Of a stretch of 64,000 bases of DNA, positions 35,116 through 44,049 are shown one piece after another. Each line of letters opens with the position of its first letter. Within the stretch, counting starts at the first letter, position 1. The DNA comes from Panacagrimonas sp052386745. GTDB lineage: Bacteria > Pseudomonadota > Gammaproteobacteria > Nevskiales > Nevskiaceae. A program made the position numbers and the translations under genes. The DNA is taken from contig JBQTJW010000007.1 of the NCBI GenBank assembly GCA_052386745.1, forward strand, positions 124,001-188,000, written 5' to 3'. The notes below the pieces were generated by a model. That model ran no database searches and had not been told where the DNA came from. It was given only the letters and a program-made list of their open reading frames with translations.

Positions 35116-37282
35116 GGACCTTGCCTCCCTGCAGTGCCGCCAGCACCGTGTCACGCGGACCATCGGCCATCACGCGCCCTCCATCCATCACGATCAGTCG
35201 CGTCACCAAGGTCAGCAGCGACGGGCGGTGCGTGACCAGCACCAGGCTGCGCCCGGGCAGGCTGGCTTCCAGACGCGCCTTGAACTGCTCTTCCGAGCGC
35301 GAATCCATTGCACTGGTCGGCTCGTCCAGCAGCACCAGCGGTGGCGCCAGCAACTCGGCGCGGGCAATGGCGATGGCCTGCCGCTGCCCACCCGAGAGCC
35401 CTTCGCCGCGCTCGCCGATCACCATGTCCAGCCCCTGTGGCGAGCGGTCGGCGAACTCGTCCACGCCGCCGAGCCGCATCGCGCGCAGGATGGCGGCGTC
35501 GTCCGCGAACGGGGCGCCGTAGGTGAGGTTGTCGCGCAGGCTGCCGTAGAACAGGACGCCGTCCTGCGCCACGTGGCCGATGTTGCGCCGGATCACGGCA
35601 GGATCGAGCTGGCGCAGATCGATGCCATCCAGCAGCACCGCGCCCTCGTCAGGCTGGTAAAGGCCCAGGATCAGTTTCTCGATCGTGGACTTGCCTGAAC
35701 CCACGCGCCCGACAATTCCCACGCGCTCGCCGGGATTGATGCGGAAACTGACCTGGTTCAGTGCTTCTGTCTGGCGCCCGGGGTAGCGGAACACCACGTC
35801 GCGGAATTCGATAGCCCCGGTCAGCCGAGGACGCACCAGGAAGCTCTGTTCGGGCGAGCGTTCCACCGGCAGCTGCATCATGCGGTCGATCGCGCTCAGC
35901 GCCGTGCGGCACTGGTGGTAACGGGTGAGAAGCTGCGCCGCCTGGCCCAGCGGCGCCAGTGCGCGGTTGATCAGGATGGTGGAGGCCACCAGCGCACCGG
36001 TCGTGAGATGGTCGGTTTCCATCAGGTACACGCCGAGAATGACCACGGCCACGCTCGCGGCCTGGATCGCAGTCGTGGAGAAGATCGCCGCGATGGAGGA
36101 CAGCAGGCGCGAGCGCAGGCCCACTTCGCCGAGCTGTCCGACGATCCGCTCCCAGCGCGCCTGGAGCGGCCCGGCGGCACCGACGACCTTGATCGTCTCC
36201 AGCCCGACCAGGCTTTCCACCAGGGTCGCCTGCCGCTCCGCGGAGAGCTTCTGCGACAGTTCCACCAGGCGGCTGATCGGGCGCTGCATGAACAGGCTCA
36301 GGCCCAGTACCAGCGGTACCGCAACCACCGCGACCCATCCGATGGCGCCGCCGATCCAAAACAGCGCAGCCACGAACAGGAGCACGAAGGGCAGGTCCAC
36401 CAAGGTGACGATCGTCGCCGAGGTGAGGAAGTCACGGAACGCCTCGAATTCCTGCAGGTTGCTGGCGAACGCGCCGACCGACTTCGGACGAGACGCCATT
36501 CGGATGCCGAGCATTTTCTCGAAGATGGTGGCCGACAGGATCAGGTCGATACGCTTGCCGGTGGCATCGATGAAGTACGCGCGCAGCGCGCGCACCAGCA
36601 GCTCGAACACCAGCACGATGCCGACGCCGATCGACAGCGCCCACAGCGTCTCGAGCACGCGGTTGGGCACCACGCGGTCGTAGACGTTCATGGTGAACAT
36701 CGGCATCACCAGCGCAAACAGGTTGATGAGCAGCGAAGCCACCAGAACCTCGGAGTAGATCGGCCAGGACTGCGAGACCACGCCCCAGAACCAGTGCCGT
36801 GCGCGTGGCACGGCGCTCTGCTCCGTGCGCGCGTCGAAGCGGTGTTCCGGCCGCGCGAACAGGGCCTGGCCCTGGTATGCCGCTGCGATGGCGGCAAGCG
36901 GCAGCCGCGCTTCGCCATTGCCGGTTTCGGGCTGGATCACCAGCCCCGTGCCATCCGGGTTCTTCTTCAGCAACACGAGCGCGCCACGCCCTTTCAGCAG
37001 CAGCACCGCAGGCAGAACCAGGTCGGAGATCTCGGCCAGTGGCCGCGACACCAGCCGGCACGTCAGGTCCACGCGCCGGGCCGCGCGCACGAACAGGTCG
37101 GGCGTCAGCCGCCCTTCCACCAGCGGCAGGCCGGCGACCAGGCTGTCGGGCGAGCTGGGCCGCCCATGCAGGCGCGCCAGGCTGAGCAGGCAGCCCAGCA
37201 GCGGGTCGTCGCTGCCCAGCATCGGGGGCGGGATGGACCAGGTGTCCTGCGGGGGTAACGACGGCGGATCGGGATTGTTCAT
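35099..37282 (-). CDS. Type I secretion ABC transporter (LapB/LssB family)
   Basis: Encodes 727 residues from the ATG at 37282; the longer open frame beyond is non-coding. Exports RTX proteins across both membranes with the HlyD and TolC partners. The N-terminal about 150 residues form a C39-like domain. It lacks the catalytic Q...C-G motif and has R-G-A-L-V in place of the active-site His segment, so it should bind but not cleave substrate. TM domain at about 165-460. The ATPase has Walker A GRVGSGKST, signature LSGGQRQ and Walker B PLVLLDEPTS. LapB-type exporters usually carry large cell-surface adhesins, matching the adhesin gene upstream. Confidence 0.94.
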   Translation of the reverse strand: MNNPDPPSLPPQDTWSIPPPMLGSDDPLLGCLLSLARLHGRPSSPDSLVAGLPLVEGRLTPDLFVRAARRVDLTCRLVSRPLAEISDLVLPAVLLLKGRGALVLLKKNPDGTGLVIQPETGNGEARLPLAAIAAAYQGQALFARPEHRFDARTEQSAVPRARHWFWGVVSQSWPIYSEVLVASLLINLFALVMPMFTMNVYDRVVPNRVLETLWALSIGVGIVLVFELLVRALRAYFIDATGKRIDLILSATIFEKMLGIRMASRPKSVGAFASNLQEFEAFRDFLTSATIVTLVDLPFVLLFVAALFWIGGAIGWVAVVAVPLVLGLSLFMQRPISRLVELSQKLSAERQATLVESLVGLETIKVVGAAGPLQARWERIVGQLGEVGLRSRLLSSIAAIFSTTAIQAASVAVVILGVYLMETDHLTTGALVASTILINRALAPLGQAAQLLTRYHQCRTALSAIDRMMQLPVERSPEQSFLVRPRLTGAIEFRDVVFRYPGRQTEALNQVSFRINPGERVGIVGRVGSGKSTIEKLILGLYQPDEGAVLLDGIDLRQLDPAVIRRNIGHVAQDGVLFYGSLRDNLTYGAPFADDAAILRAMRLGGVDEFADRSPQGLDMVIGERGEGLSGGQRQAIAIARAELLAPPLVLLDEPTSAMDSRSEEQFKARLEASLPGRSLVLVTHRPSLLTLVTRLIVMDGGRVMADGPRDTVLAALQGGKVHAAPR

Positions 37283-37562
37283 GGCGCAATAGAGCAGCAC
37301 GTGAAGGCCACGTCGTGACCCCGACCGTTCGCGAGCATGTCGGCCCGCAACGGCTCCATCGTCCGGCGCTGCACCCCACCTTGTCCCGGTGGAGAAGACA
37401 ATGCGTTCCGAAGCCTGGAGAAAGTCGGCAAGGCTTTGCTTTTTCCCCAGGGAAGAGAGGCAGGGTTGGGAGCACGCCCGTTCGCCGTCAGCGCGGCGTC
37501 GGAGCACACGGCGAACGGCCGAGCGCACCGGCACAGGCATCGGGCAAGCACCGATCGCACGC

Positions 37563-39218
37563 TCATTCCGGCACCAGCGCCGCCTTGGGCAGCGCAATCT
37601 CCAGGGCCTGCAGCAGCTGCCCCATCGCCGCGTGCACGCGGTATTCCGCGAAACGCGCGGTGACTTCCGCGGTCGCCAGCTGGCTGCGCGCGGAGTAGGT
37701 TTCGTCCTGGGAATTCACCAGGTCCAGGAGGCTGCGCTGGCCGATGCTGAACTGCTTGAGGTATGCCGTGCGGGCCGAGGCGATCGCCTGCGCGTAGCGG
37801 CGCAGCACCACCACGCGGTCGCGCGAACTGAGCAGCAGGATGCCCGCCTGGCTGAGGCCCTCGGTCACCGCCTGTTCCACGCGACGTTGCTGCTCCTGCG
37901 CGCGATCCAGTTCGGCGCCGGCCTGGTCCACGCCCGCGCGATCCGCGCCACCGTTGAACAGGTTCCATCGCGCACGGATGCCCGCGGAAAGCTCCTCGAT
38001 CTCGTCCTGAACCACATCGTCGGAACGCGAGGCGCTCACCTCCAGGTTCAGGCGTGGCGCGTAGGCACTGCGCGCCACCTGCACCTGGAAGCGCGCCGCC
38101 TCCACCTGCGCGCGGCTGGCCCGCACGGCGGGATGCAGCGGCAGGGCCACCTGCAGTGCGTAATCCCGCGCTGCGGCCGCGGCCGCGCGTTCCTGCGGCG
38201 TCTGGCCCTGGTTCTCGGGACATTCCGGCACGTAGCCGTCCATCCGCAGCACATCCTCCGCCGTGGATTCCTGCGGGGACAGGCCGGCCGCCAGATCGAG
38301 CGGCCGGCCGTCGCGGTCCACCGGAATCTGCGCCACCCAGCCGTGGCAGGGTGCCTCGGCGCGGGACAGGGACGACTCCTCATCCGGCTGTCGAGAAAGG
38401 TCTACCGCCGCATCCGCCCCTGTCAGCCCCTCCATCTCCCAGGCGGTGGTGCCCCAGATGCCGGGCAGGGCCAGCTGCGGACGTGTCGGCATCCCCAGAT
38501 GAATGCCCCGCAGGCCGGAAACGCGCAGGAACGCCGCCTGAGCCGCTTCGAGCGCCGCCTGCTCCTGCACCAGGCCGGCTACCGCCAGGGACAGCCGGCT
38601 CTCCGCCTGGTCAAAATCCGACGGCCTGCTCACCCCGCCCGCGCTGCGCAGCCGGATCATTTCGCGGATGCGACGGTGTGCGTCCAGGTTCTCCTGGGCC
38701 AACGCCACCGTCTGTTGTCGGCGCATGAGTTCGAAGAACGCGCCCACCGTTTCCAGCGCGATGTCCGTAGCCGTGGAGTTCACCGTGTAGGCGGCAGCGC
38801 GCACACGCGACTCCGCCCGGTCCACCTGGCTGCTCACGTTGCGAAAGTCGTAGAGCGTGTGACTCAGGGTGGCAATCGTCTCGCGGTGCGAGTACGAATC
38901 CTTGTTCACCCCAGACAGCCGCCGGATGCGGTTGTCCAGCTCCTCGCGCGTCAGCCCGTACTGCACGTCCAGCCGCGGAACGTATCCCGCCTCGGCAACC
39001 TGCAGTTGCGCGTCGGCAATGTGACGGTCGTCTCCAGCAGAACGCACCACGGGATTGAACGCCAGCGCCTCCACCACGGCCGCACGCAGGCTCAGCGGCG
39101 CGGCTGATGCGCCTTGCATCTGCGCCTGCGCAGGGACGGCGCCGAGCACCCATGCCGTACCCACGACCCGCAGGCCCGTTCGGAAACGATGTTGAAGGCT
39201 CCACCCCACCACGACCAC
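37563..39218 (-). CDS. Type I secretion TolC-family outer membrane protein with internal insert
   Basis: Encodes 551 residues from a GTG at 39218 with an AGGA ribosome binding site; the signal peptide ends near AQAQ. Two TolC repeats are recognisable: LSLRAAVVEALAFNPVVRSA in the first and ALQVALPLHPAVRASRAQVEA in the second, with RWNLFNGG. Between them, residues about 249-351 form an acidic, Pro-rich insert of about 100 residues with two Cys (about 291 and 333), not expected in TolC. It lies 280 nt upstream of the ABC gene, so co-transcription is likely but not certain. Confidence 0.9.
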   Translation of the reverse strand: MVVVGWSLQHRFRTGLRVVGTAWVLGAVPAQAQMQGASAAPLSLRAAVVEALAFNPVVRSAGDDRHIADAQLQVAEAGYVPRLDVQYGLTREELDNRIRRLSGVNKDSYSHRETIATLSHTLYDFRNVSSQVDRAESRVRAAAYTVNSTATDIALETVGAFFELMRRQQTVALAQENLDAHRRIREMIRLRSAGGVSRPSDFDQAESRLSLAVAGLVQEQAALEAAQAAFLRVSGLRGIHLGMPTRPQLALPGIWGTTAWEMEGLTGADAAVDLSRQPDEESSLSRAEAPCHGWVAQIPVDRDGRPLDLAAGLSPQESTAEDVLRMDGYVPECPENQGQTPQERAAAAAARDYALQVALPLHPAVRASRAQVEAARFQVQVARSAYAPRLNLEVSASRSDDVVQDEIEELSAGIRARWNLFNGGADRAGVDQAGAELDRAQEQQRRVEQAVTEGLSQAGILLLSSRDRVVVLRRYAQAIASARTAYLKQFSIGQRSLLDLVNSQDETYSARSQLATAEVTARFAEYRVHAAMGQLLQALEIALPKAALVPE

Positions 39219-39616
39219 TCCCCGTTTCCTGTAGTTCTGACGATGAATGCGACAGACGCGGACGGACAATCGTACGGCGCGTGACGCGTAACTCGGCGTC
39301 CTGGGGGCGATCAACTCGGCCGATCGCGGATTAGGCCCTGCGGCCAACCTGCCCAACTCGAACGACGATCCGTCGTTCACTCAAACCATTCCCCGACACG
39401 CTGGTTGTCCCACCCGCTGCCCTCGGCGCGCCGCGTGTATACATCAATTGAGGCCAACATGGGCATCGGCGAGCGCACAGCGTGCCGCCGATGCCAGCGC
39501 GTCATGCGTCACCAGCGACTCTCGCCCGTCGCCAAGTCCCGTTGTGCCCTTGCCGACTGCGCCCAACCGGCGCAGCCGCAGTTCAGTCAAACGCACCACG
39601 GGCACATACCTACCGT
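39219..39616. other. 398-nt gap between RTX adhesin and TolC-like gene
   Basis: Downstream of the adhesin and upstream of the TolC-like gene on the minus strand. It should hold the tolC promoter and the end of the adhesin transcript. I see the AGGA ribosome binding site of the tolC GTG but no clear hairpin terminator or convincing promoter, and no additional gene. Confidence 0.5.
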
Positions 39617-42600
39617 TCACAAGGTGCCGGCAACGACATCCGAATTGTCGAACACGCCCTGGGACGTGGTGACGGTGGCGATCAGGTACTCGTATCCCCC
39701 GCTGCCCCCCGTGGCATTGTTGTTGTCCGCGTCGATGAGCAACTGGCCGCCAACCACCGTGAAGCCCGCCCCCGCCCCGCGATCCGTGTTGTTGAAGCCG
39801 AGATTGTCGAACAGGACGTCCAGATTGATGAAGTCCTGGTTACCCGCGCCACCATTGGCGTCGAAACCAGTGATGGTGTCGGACCCGCTGAGTACCGACG
39901 TGTACGCGATCACATCCTGATCCCCATTGCCATCCGCGTTGATCGAATCGTTGCCCGCGCCTCCAATCAGGAGATCGCCCCCGTTGCCACCGGTGAGCGT
40001 GTCGTTGCCATCATTGCCGAAGAGCAGGTCAGCGCCGTTGCCTCCGGTGATCGTGTTGGCAACATCGTCGCCATGCAGGATGGTGCTGGCGTTACCCGTC
40101 GGAGTCCTTGGCCCGTTATCGTCGATGCTGACCAGATAGGTACTGGAGCCCAGCTGATACCCGGCGAATGTCGCTCCGCCAATGAACGTAAGGTTCGTGA
40201 TTGCAAAGGGGAAATGGGACAGGACCGTGATCTGCTGTCCGTGGTAGTTGATCGCCAGATCGCCGCCTGACGCAGTGCTTGTATCCCTGAAGTTCAACTC
40301 TGTCAGTGTGGCTCCGGCCGCGAGGATCTCAACGGTATCGATAGCGCCGTTGGGGTCGGAGATGGTGTCCACACCCGCGTCCAGTCCGAACCGATAGATA
40401 TCATCGCTCGCAACGCTGTTACCGGTCTGAATCGTCGTGTCGTTACCGGTACCACCCACAAAGATGTCATTTCCCGCACTGCCGATCAGCGTGTCGTTGC
40501 CGGCATTGCCGGTCAGCGTATTGGCACCATTTCCGCCCACCAGGAAATCGTTGCCACTACCGCCGGTTAGGACGTCGTCACCCTCGAAACCGTAGAGCGC
40601 GGCAGGGATCGACTGCGCGGACGCATCGACGGTATTGGCTGCACTTGTGCCGAGCGCAAGGAAGACGCCGACAGGCGCTTGCGATGCGCCGTCCGTCACG
40701 GCCAGGACGCCCGACAACAGAATGCCCTGTTGCGCTGCCGTCAACGTGGTGGTTCCGCCGTTGCTGACTGTGCCCAGGGCAGGAAGATTGAACGGAGTGA
40801 CGTAGCTCAATGCGACGCTATCGACGTCGCTGGCCATAAAGCTGAGTCCGGTCGACGTAATGACCAGGCCACTGACGACTGGCGCGTCATTGACGGCAGT
40901 GATGTTGATCGTCGCCGTATCGGTTCCCGTCAGCGCGCCGCCACTTCCGGCATTGCCATTGTCGTTCGCGACCATGGTCAACGTGGTGCTGGGAGCCGGC
41001 GCGTCGCTGTTGTTGATGTATGACAGCGTGCTGGTACCACCCGCGCCCAGCAGGGCGTTGATCTGGCTGAGCGTGCCGGTGATCGTCACGCTTGACGTGC
41101 CCGATGCAGCAACGCTGGCGCCGCTGTCCCCGGCCGTGGCGTTGATCACGCCGGCACCCACCGTCAATGTCACCGATATGGTGCCTGTGCCAGCGTCTAC
41201 ATCGCTGACGCTCAGCCCCGTACCCTTCAGATTGAGGCTGGTCTGCTCCGTCGCGCTGTAAGTAAGCGGCGTGATCGTTGCCACTGGCGCGTCGTTAATT
41301 GCAGTTACCGAGATGGCGACCGTATCAGTATCGGCGGCGCCGTTGCTGTCAGTGGAAACCACCGTCAGCGTGTCCGAACCATTGAAGTTCAGGCTGCCTA
41401 GATAGCTCAGCGTCGCCAGCGCCGTATTGATCTGCGCCTGCGTGCCCGACAGCGTGAGTGTGGAACTGCCACTGGCGCCGGCTGAAATCACTGCACCGCC
41501 GAGCAAGCTCACCGTCACCACACCCTGCGCGACCGAAAGCTGCGTGGACGAGAGATTGCCGTCTACGTCGTTCACGCTCACACCACTCAGCGACAGCGCA
41601 GTATCCTCGGCCACGGTTTGTGGTGCAGGGACGGTGTTTACGGGCGCATCGTTGGTGCCGGTGATGGTGACGGTGACGAGCTGGCTGACGGTGCCGCCGT
41701 TGCTGTCATCGGCGGTGATGGTGAAACTCTCGGTGACCGTCTGGCCCACGGCCAGGTACTGGGTGGCGGCGTTGGCCACCGAGTAGGTGTAGCTGACCGA
41801 GCCGGCGGCGCCGGCCACACCGCTGTCGTTGACCACCGGCGCGGACAGCGTGCCGCCCAGGGTGTTGGTTGCCGCGGGGGCGAAGCTGTAGGTGAGCAGG
41901 TCGGTCAGATCGACGTCGTTGAAGTTGACCGACACGCTGGTGCTGAGCGTCGGGTCGCTGGCGTCCTCGGTGAGCACGCCGTCGCTGAAGGCGGTGACGG
42001 TGGGCGCATCGTTGGTGCCGGTGATGGTGACGGTCAGGGTGGAACTGCTGGTCGCTCCGAATTGATCGGAAACCGTGTAGCTGAATACTTCAGTCCCCGT
42101 TGCGCCCTGCGCCAGCGCATTGGTGTCGGTATCGCTGTTGTTGAGGGTGTAGGTGTAGCTGCCATTGGCGCCGATCGTCAGGGTGCCGTAAGTGCCTGTG
42201 AGCAGGATCCCGACGTTGTCGGCAACGCCGTTGACTGCCGTCACGACCTTCGATGCGCCGGTGTCGACGTCGGTGTCGTTGCTCAGGACATTGCCGCTAG
42301 CCGTCGGGTCGCCGGGTGTGCCATTGGCGATGCCGCCCGCTTCAACGACGCCGTCATTCCCGTTGGTGTCCGCAACCGCCACCGGCGCGTCGTTGGTGCC
42401 GGTGATGGTGATGGTGAGCGTGGACGGCGTGCTGGCGATTCCATCCGTGACGGTGTAGGCAAAGACGTCTAGGCCAGTCGCGCCCTGCGCCAGCGCATTG
42501 GTAGCGGTATTGTTGTTGAGGGTGTAGGTGTAGCTGCCATTGGCATTGAGCACCAGCGTGCCGTAGGTGCCGATGTACGTGCCCGGATTGCCCACCGCCA

Positions 42601-43288
42601 GCACGGTTCCGCCGTCTGGATCACTGTCATTGGTCAGGACATTGCCTGCTGCCGTCGCGTCGCCCGGAAACGGTGTGTTGCCCGGTTTGACGCCCGACTC
42701 CACCACAGCATCTCCCGCGTTGGTGTCGGCAACCGCCACCGGCGCGTTGTTCTTGACGCCCAGGAAATCCGATACCGACAGATTGATTGTCCCGGTGAGT
42801 CGAATCGCCAGATCCGGGAGTACGGGTTGACCGAGCACATTGATAATGACGCCATCGACGTCGGCATAGATGTAGGTATCGCCTCCGGAGTGCACAAACC
42901 ACACACCGAAAGGGGTCGGTGTCTTGAAACCCCAATTGAGGTCGGTAGCCCCCAGCAGTGGTCGAAGATCGATCTTGTCCTGACCTTTTGCGAAGTCCGT
43001 GATGGTGTCGCGGCCCAGGCCAAGCCCGAGGAGGTCGGTGGAATCGGAGGTAAGCGCAGTGGCGTTGTAGACAAAAATATCGTTGCCACTGCCGCCGGTC
43101 AGCGTGTCCGCACCGGTGCCGCCGGTGATCGTGTCATTGCCGGTGCCGCCGTTGATATTGTCGCTACCGGTGCCGCCGCCGAGAACATCATTTCCGTTAC
43201 CGCCCAGAATGGAGTCGTCCCCGATGCCGCCGTCAACGGTGTCCTCCCCGTTGCCCGCGTCCACGGTGTCATTGCCTGCACCCGCCAC
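39617..43288 (-). CDS. RTX/VCBS-type adhesin, type I secreted; start uncertain
   Basis: Encodes 1223 residues from a GTG at 43288 that lacks a ribosome binding site. It opens directly in calcium-binding RTX nonapeptides (GGxGxDxxx type) to about residue 75, then a serralysin-like linker, then several VCBS/cadherin-like domains (about 175-830) joined by N-D-A-P-V-A linkers. A second RTX block (about 900-960), a third (about 1080-1130) and a C-terminal type I secretion target region with LIDADNNNATGG complete it. Large secreted, calcium-stabilised surface protein, probably carried by the exporter encoded downstream. RTX coding similarity continues upstream of the GTG to a TGA at 43358, so the N-terminus may be truncated or frameshifted. 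Confidence 0.8.
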   Translation of the reverse strand: MAGAGNDTVDAGNGEDTVDGGIGDDSILGGNGNDVLGGGTGSDNINGGTGNDTITGGTGADTLTGGSGNDIFVYNATALTSDSTDLLGLGLGRDTITDFAKGQDKIDLRPLLGATDLNWGFKTPTPFGVWFVHSGGDTYIYADVDGVIINVLGQPVLPDLAIRLTGTINLSVSDFLGVKNNAPVAVADTNAGDAVVESGVKPGNTPFPGDATAAGNVLTNDSDPDGGTVLAVGNPGTYIGTYGTLVLNANGSYTYTLNNNTATNALAQGATGLDVFAYTVTDGIASTPSTLTITITGTNDAPVAVADTNGNDGVVEAGGIANGTPGDPTASGNVLSNDTDVDTGASKVVTAVNGVADNVGILLTGTYGTLTIGANGSYTYTLNNSDTDTNALAQGATGTEVFSYTVSDQFGATSSSTLTVTITGTNDAPTVTAFSDGVLTEDASDPTLSTSVSVNFNDVDLTDLLTYSFAPAATNTLGGTLSAPVVNDSGVAGAAGSVSYTYSVANAATQYLAVGQTVTESFTITADDSNGGTVSQLVTVTITGTNDAPVNTVPAPQTVAEDTALSLSGVSVNDVDGNLSSTQLSVAQGVVTVSLLGGAVISAGASGSSTLTLSGTQAQINTALATLSYLGSLNFNGSDTLTVVSTDSNGAADTDTVAISVTAINDAPVATITPLTYSATEQTSLNLKGTGLSVSDVDAGTGTISVTLTVGAGVINATAGDSGASVAASGTSSVTITGTLSQINALLGAGGTSTLSYINNSDAPAPSTTLTMVANDNGNAGSGGALTGTDTATINITAVNDAPVVSGLVITSTGLSFMASDVDSVALSYVTPFNLPALGTVSNGGTTTLTAAQQGILLSGVLAVTDGASQAPVGVFLALGTSAANTVDASAQSIPAALYGFEGDDVLTGGSGNDFLVGGNGANTLTGNAGNDTLIGSAGNDIFVGGTGNDTTIQTGNSVASDDIYRFGLDAGVDTISDPNGAIDTVEILAAGATLTELNFRDTSTASGGDLAINYHGQQITVLSHFPFAITNLTFIGGATFAGYQLGSSTYLVSIDDNGPRTPTGNASTILHGDDVANTITGGNGADLLFGNDGNDTLTGGNGGDLLIGGAGNDSINADGNGDQDVIAYTSVLSGSDTITGFDANGGAGNQDFINLDVLFDNLGFNNTDRGAGAGFTVVGGQLLIDADNNNATGGSGGYEYLIATVTTSQGVFDNSDVVAGTL
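41640..42550 (-). repeat. Intragenic DNA repeats of the adhesin VCBS domains
   Basis: Near-identical segments recur inside the adhesin gene: a block around TTGGTGCCGGTGATGGTGA at about 41650, 42010 and 42390, and GTGTAGGTGTAGCTGCCATT at about 42147 and 42523. They encode repeated domain-border motifs. Such repeats allow recombination that changes domain number. Confidence 0.7.
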
Positions 43289-44049
43289 AATGATGTCGTT
43301 ACCGTTGTTGCCATTGATGGTGTCGGCGAACGGTTTCGTCGCCGAGGCGTGCCGCGTTCACTGCCACCGCTGCATCTCAATGGGCAACGCCCGGCCGTCA
43401 ATTGGCGGCCTTGCGGCCTGCAGGACGCGCAACGCCACAAGCCGATTTCTCACGCGCAGTCCACCGAGCTGCGAGCAGAACATCCGCGCGCGAATGGACC
43501 ATGCTTGAACTGAAGCCTCCCCAACGTGCCTGTCCAGGGACCCAGTTCCCGACGGTTGGGTCAGGATCGAATTTTGCCGGCACCTTCTGAAATCTATACC
43601 AACCCCTAGCTGCGCGCATCCTGTGCAATGAACTGCAAGTTGGAATTTGCACTGACATTTTTGCAACGTTCTGACAACCCAAATGGCTCCAGTCGGGCGG
43701 AGTCATGCGAGGGGTGGGGCGAACTAGAAGGCCGGTCGGACTCGGTCCACGCTTGGGCGCGTCGACCGGATGGGCCTAGTTCCCTGATTTTGAGACGCTA
43801 TAAGCGATCAGCAGCGGGAATACGCGACCCGTCAAAGAACATTTGGACCGACTGACAATTTCGGAAGGTTGCGATTGTCATCTCAGGGAAGAAAATGTGA
43901 ACTAGGTCACAATTGAAGAACCACACTGCCATATGAAAGCAGGCAGGTGAATGCCGACTACGACTGACTACTGAGACGTCGCGTGATCCGGTTCGCCGGG
44001 CAGTCCGCTAATCTGAGCGCCCCTGTCCCGCTTTTCTCACTGCACCCCG
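43289..44049. other. 761-nt region between the adhesin and the FAD oxidase gene
   Basis: No reading frame here looks like a normal gene of this genome; codon use in the longest frames is atypical. It is lower in G+C than the surroundings, especially 43600-43960. It holds the presumed 5' region of the adhesin, the remnant RTX-like codons 43289-43357, and a TGTGA-N6-TCACA site at 43896-43911. It also holds the upstream region of the oxidase gene at 44050. Confidence 0.6.
43896..43911. promoter_or_regulatory. Perfect CRP/Clp-type operator TGTGA-N6-TCACA
   Basis: TGTGAACTAGGTCACA has both half-sites identical to the CRP consensus. In Xanthomonadales the CRP homologue Clp, which responds to cyclic-di-GMP, uses the same site. 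It lies 139 nt before the oxidase start and about 600 nt before the adhesin start on the other strand, so the target is ambiguous. Binding is inferred. Confidence 0.6.

Noticed and set aside
43358..43706. Two overlapping minus-strand frames upstream of the adhesin as its missing N-terminus
   Set aside because: Neither resembles a known adhesin N-terminus and both use atypical codons; a frameshift connection could not be shown by eye.
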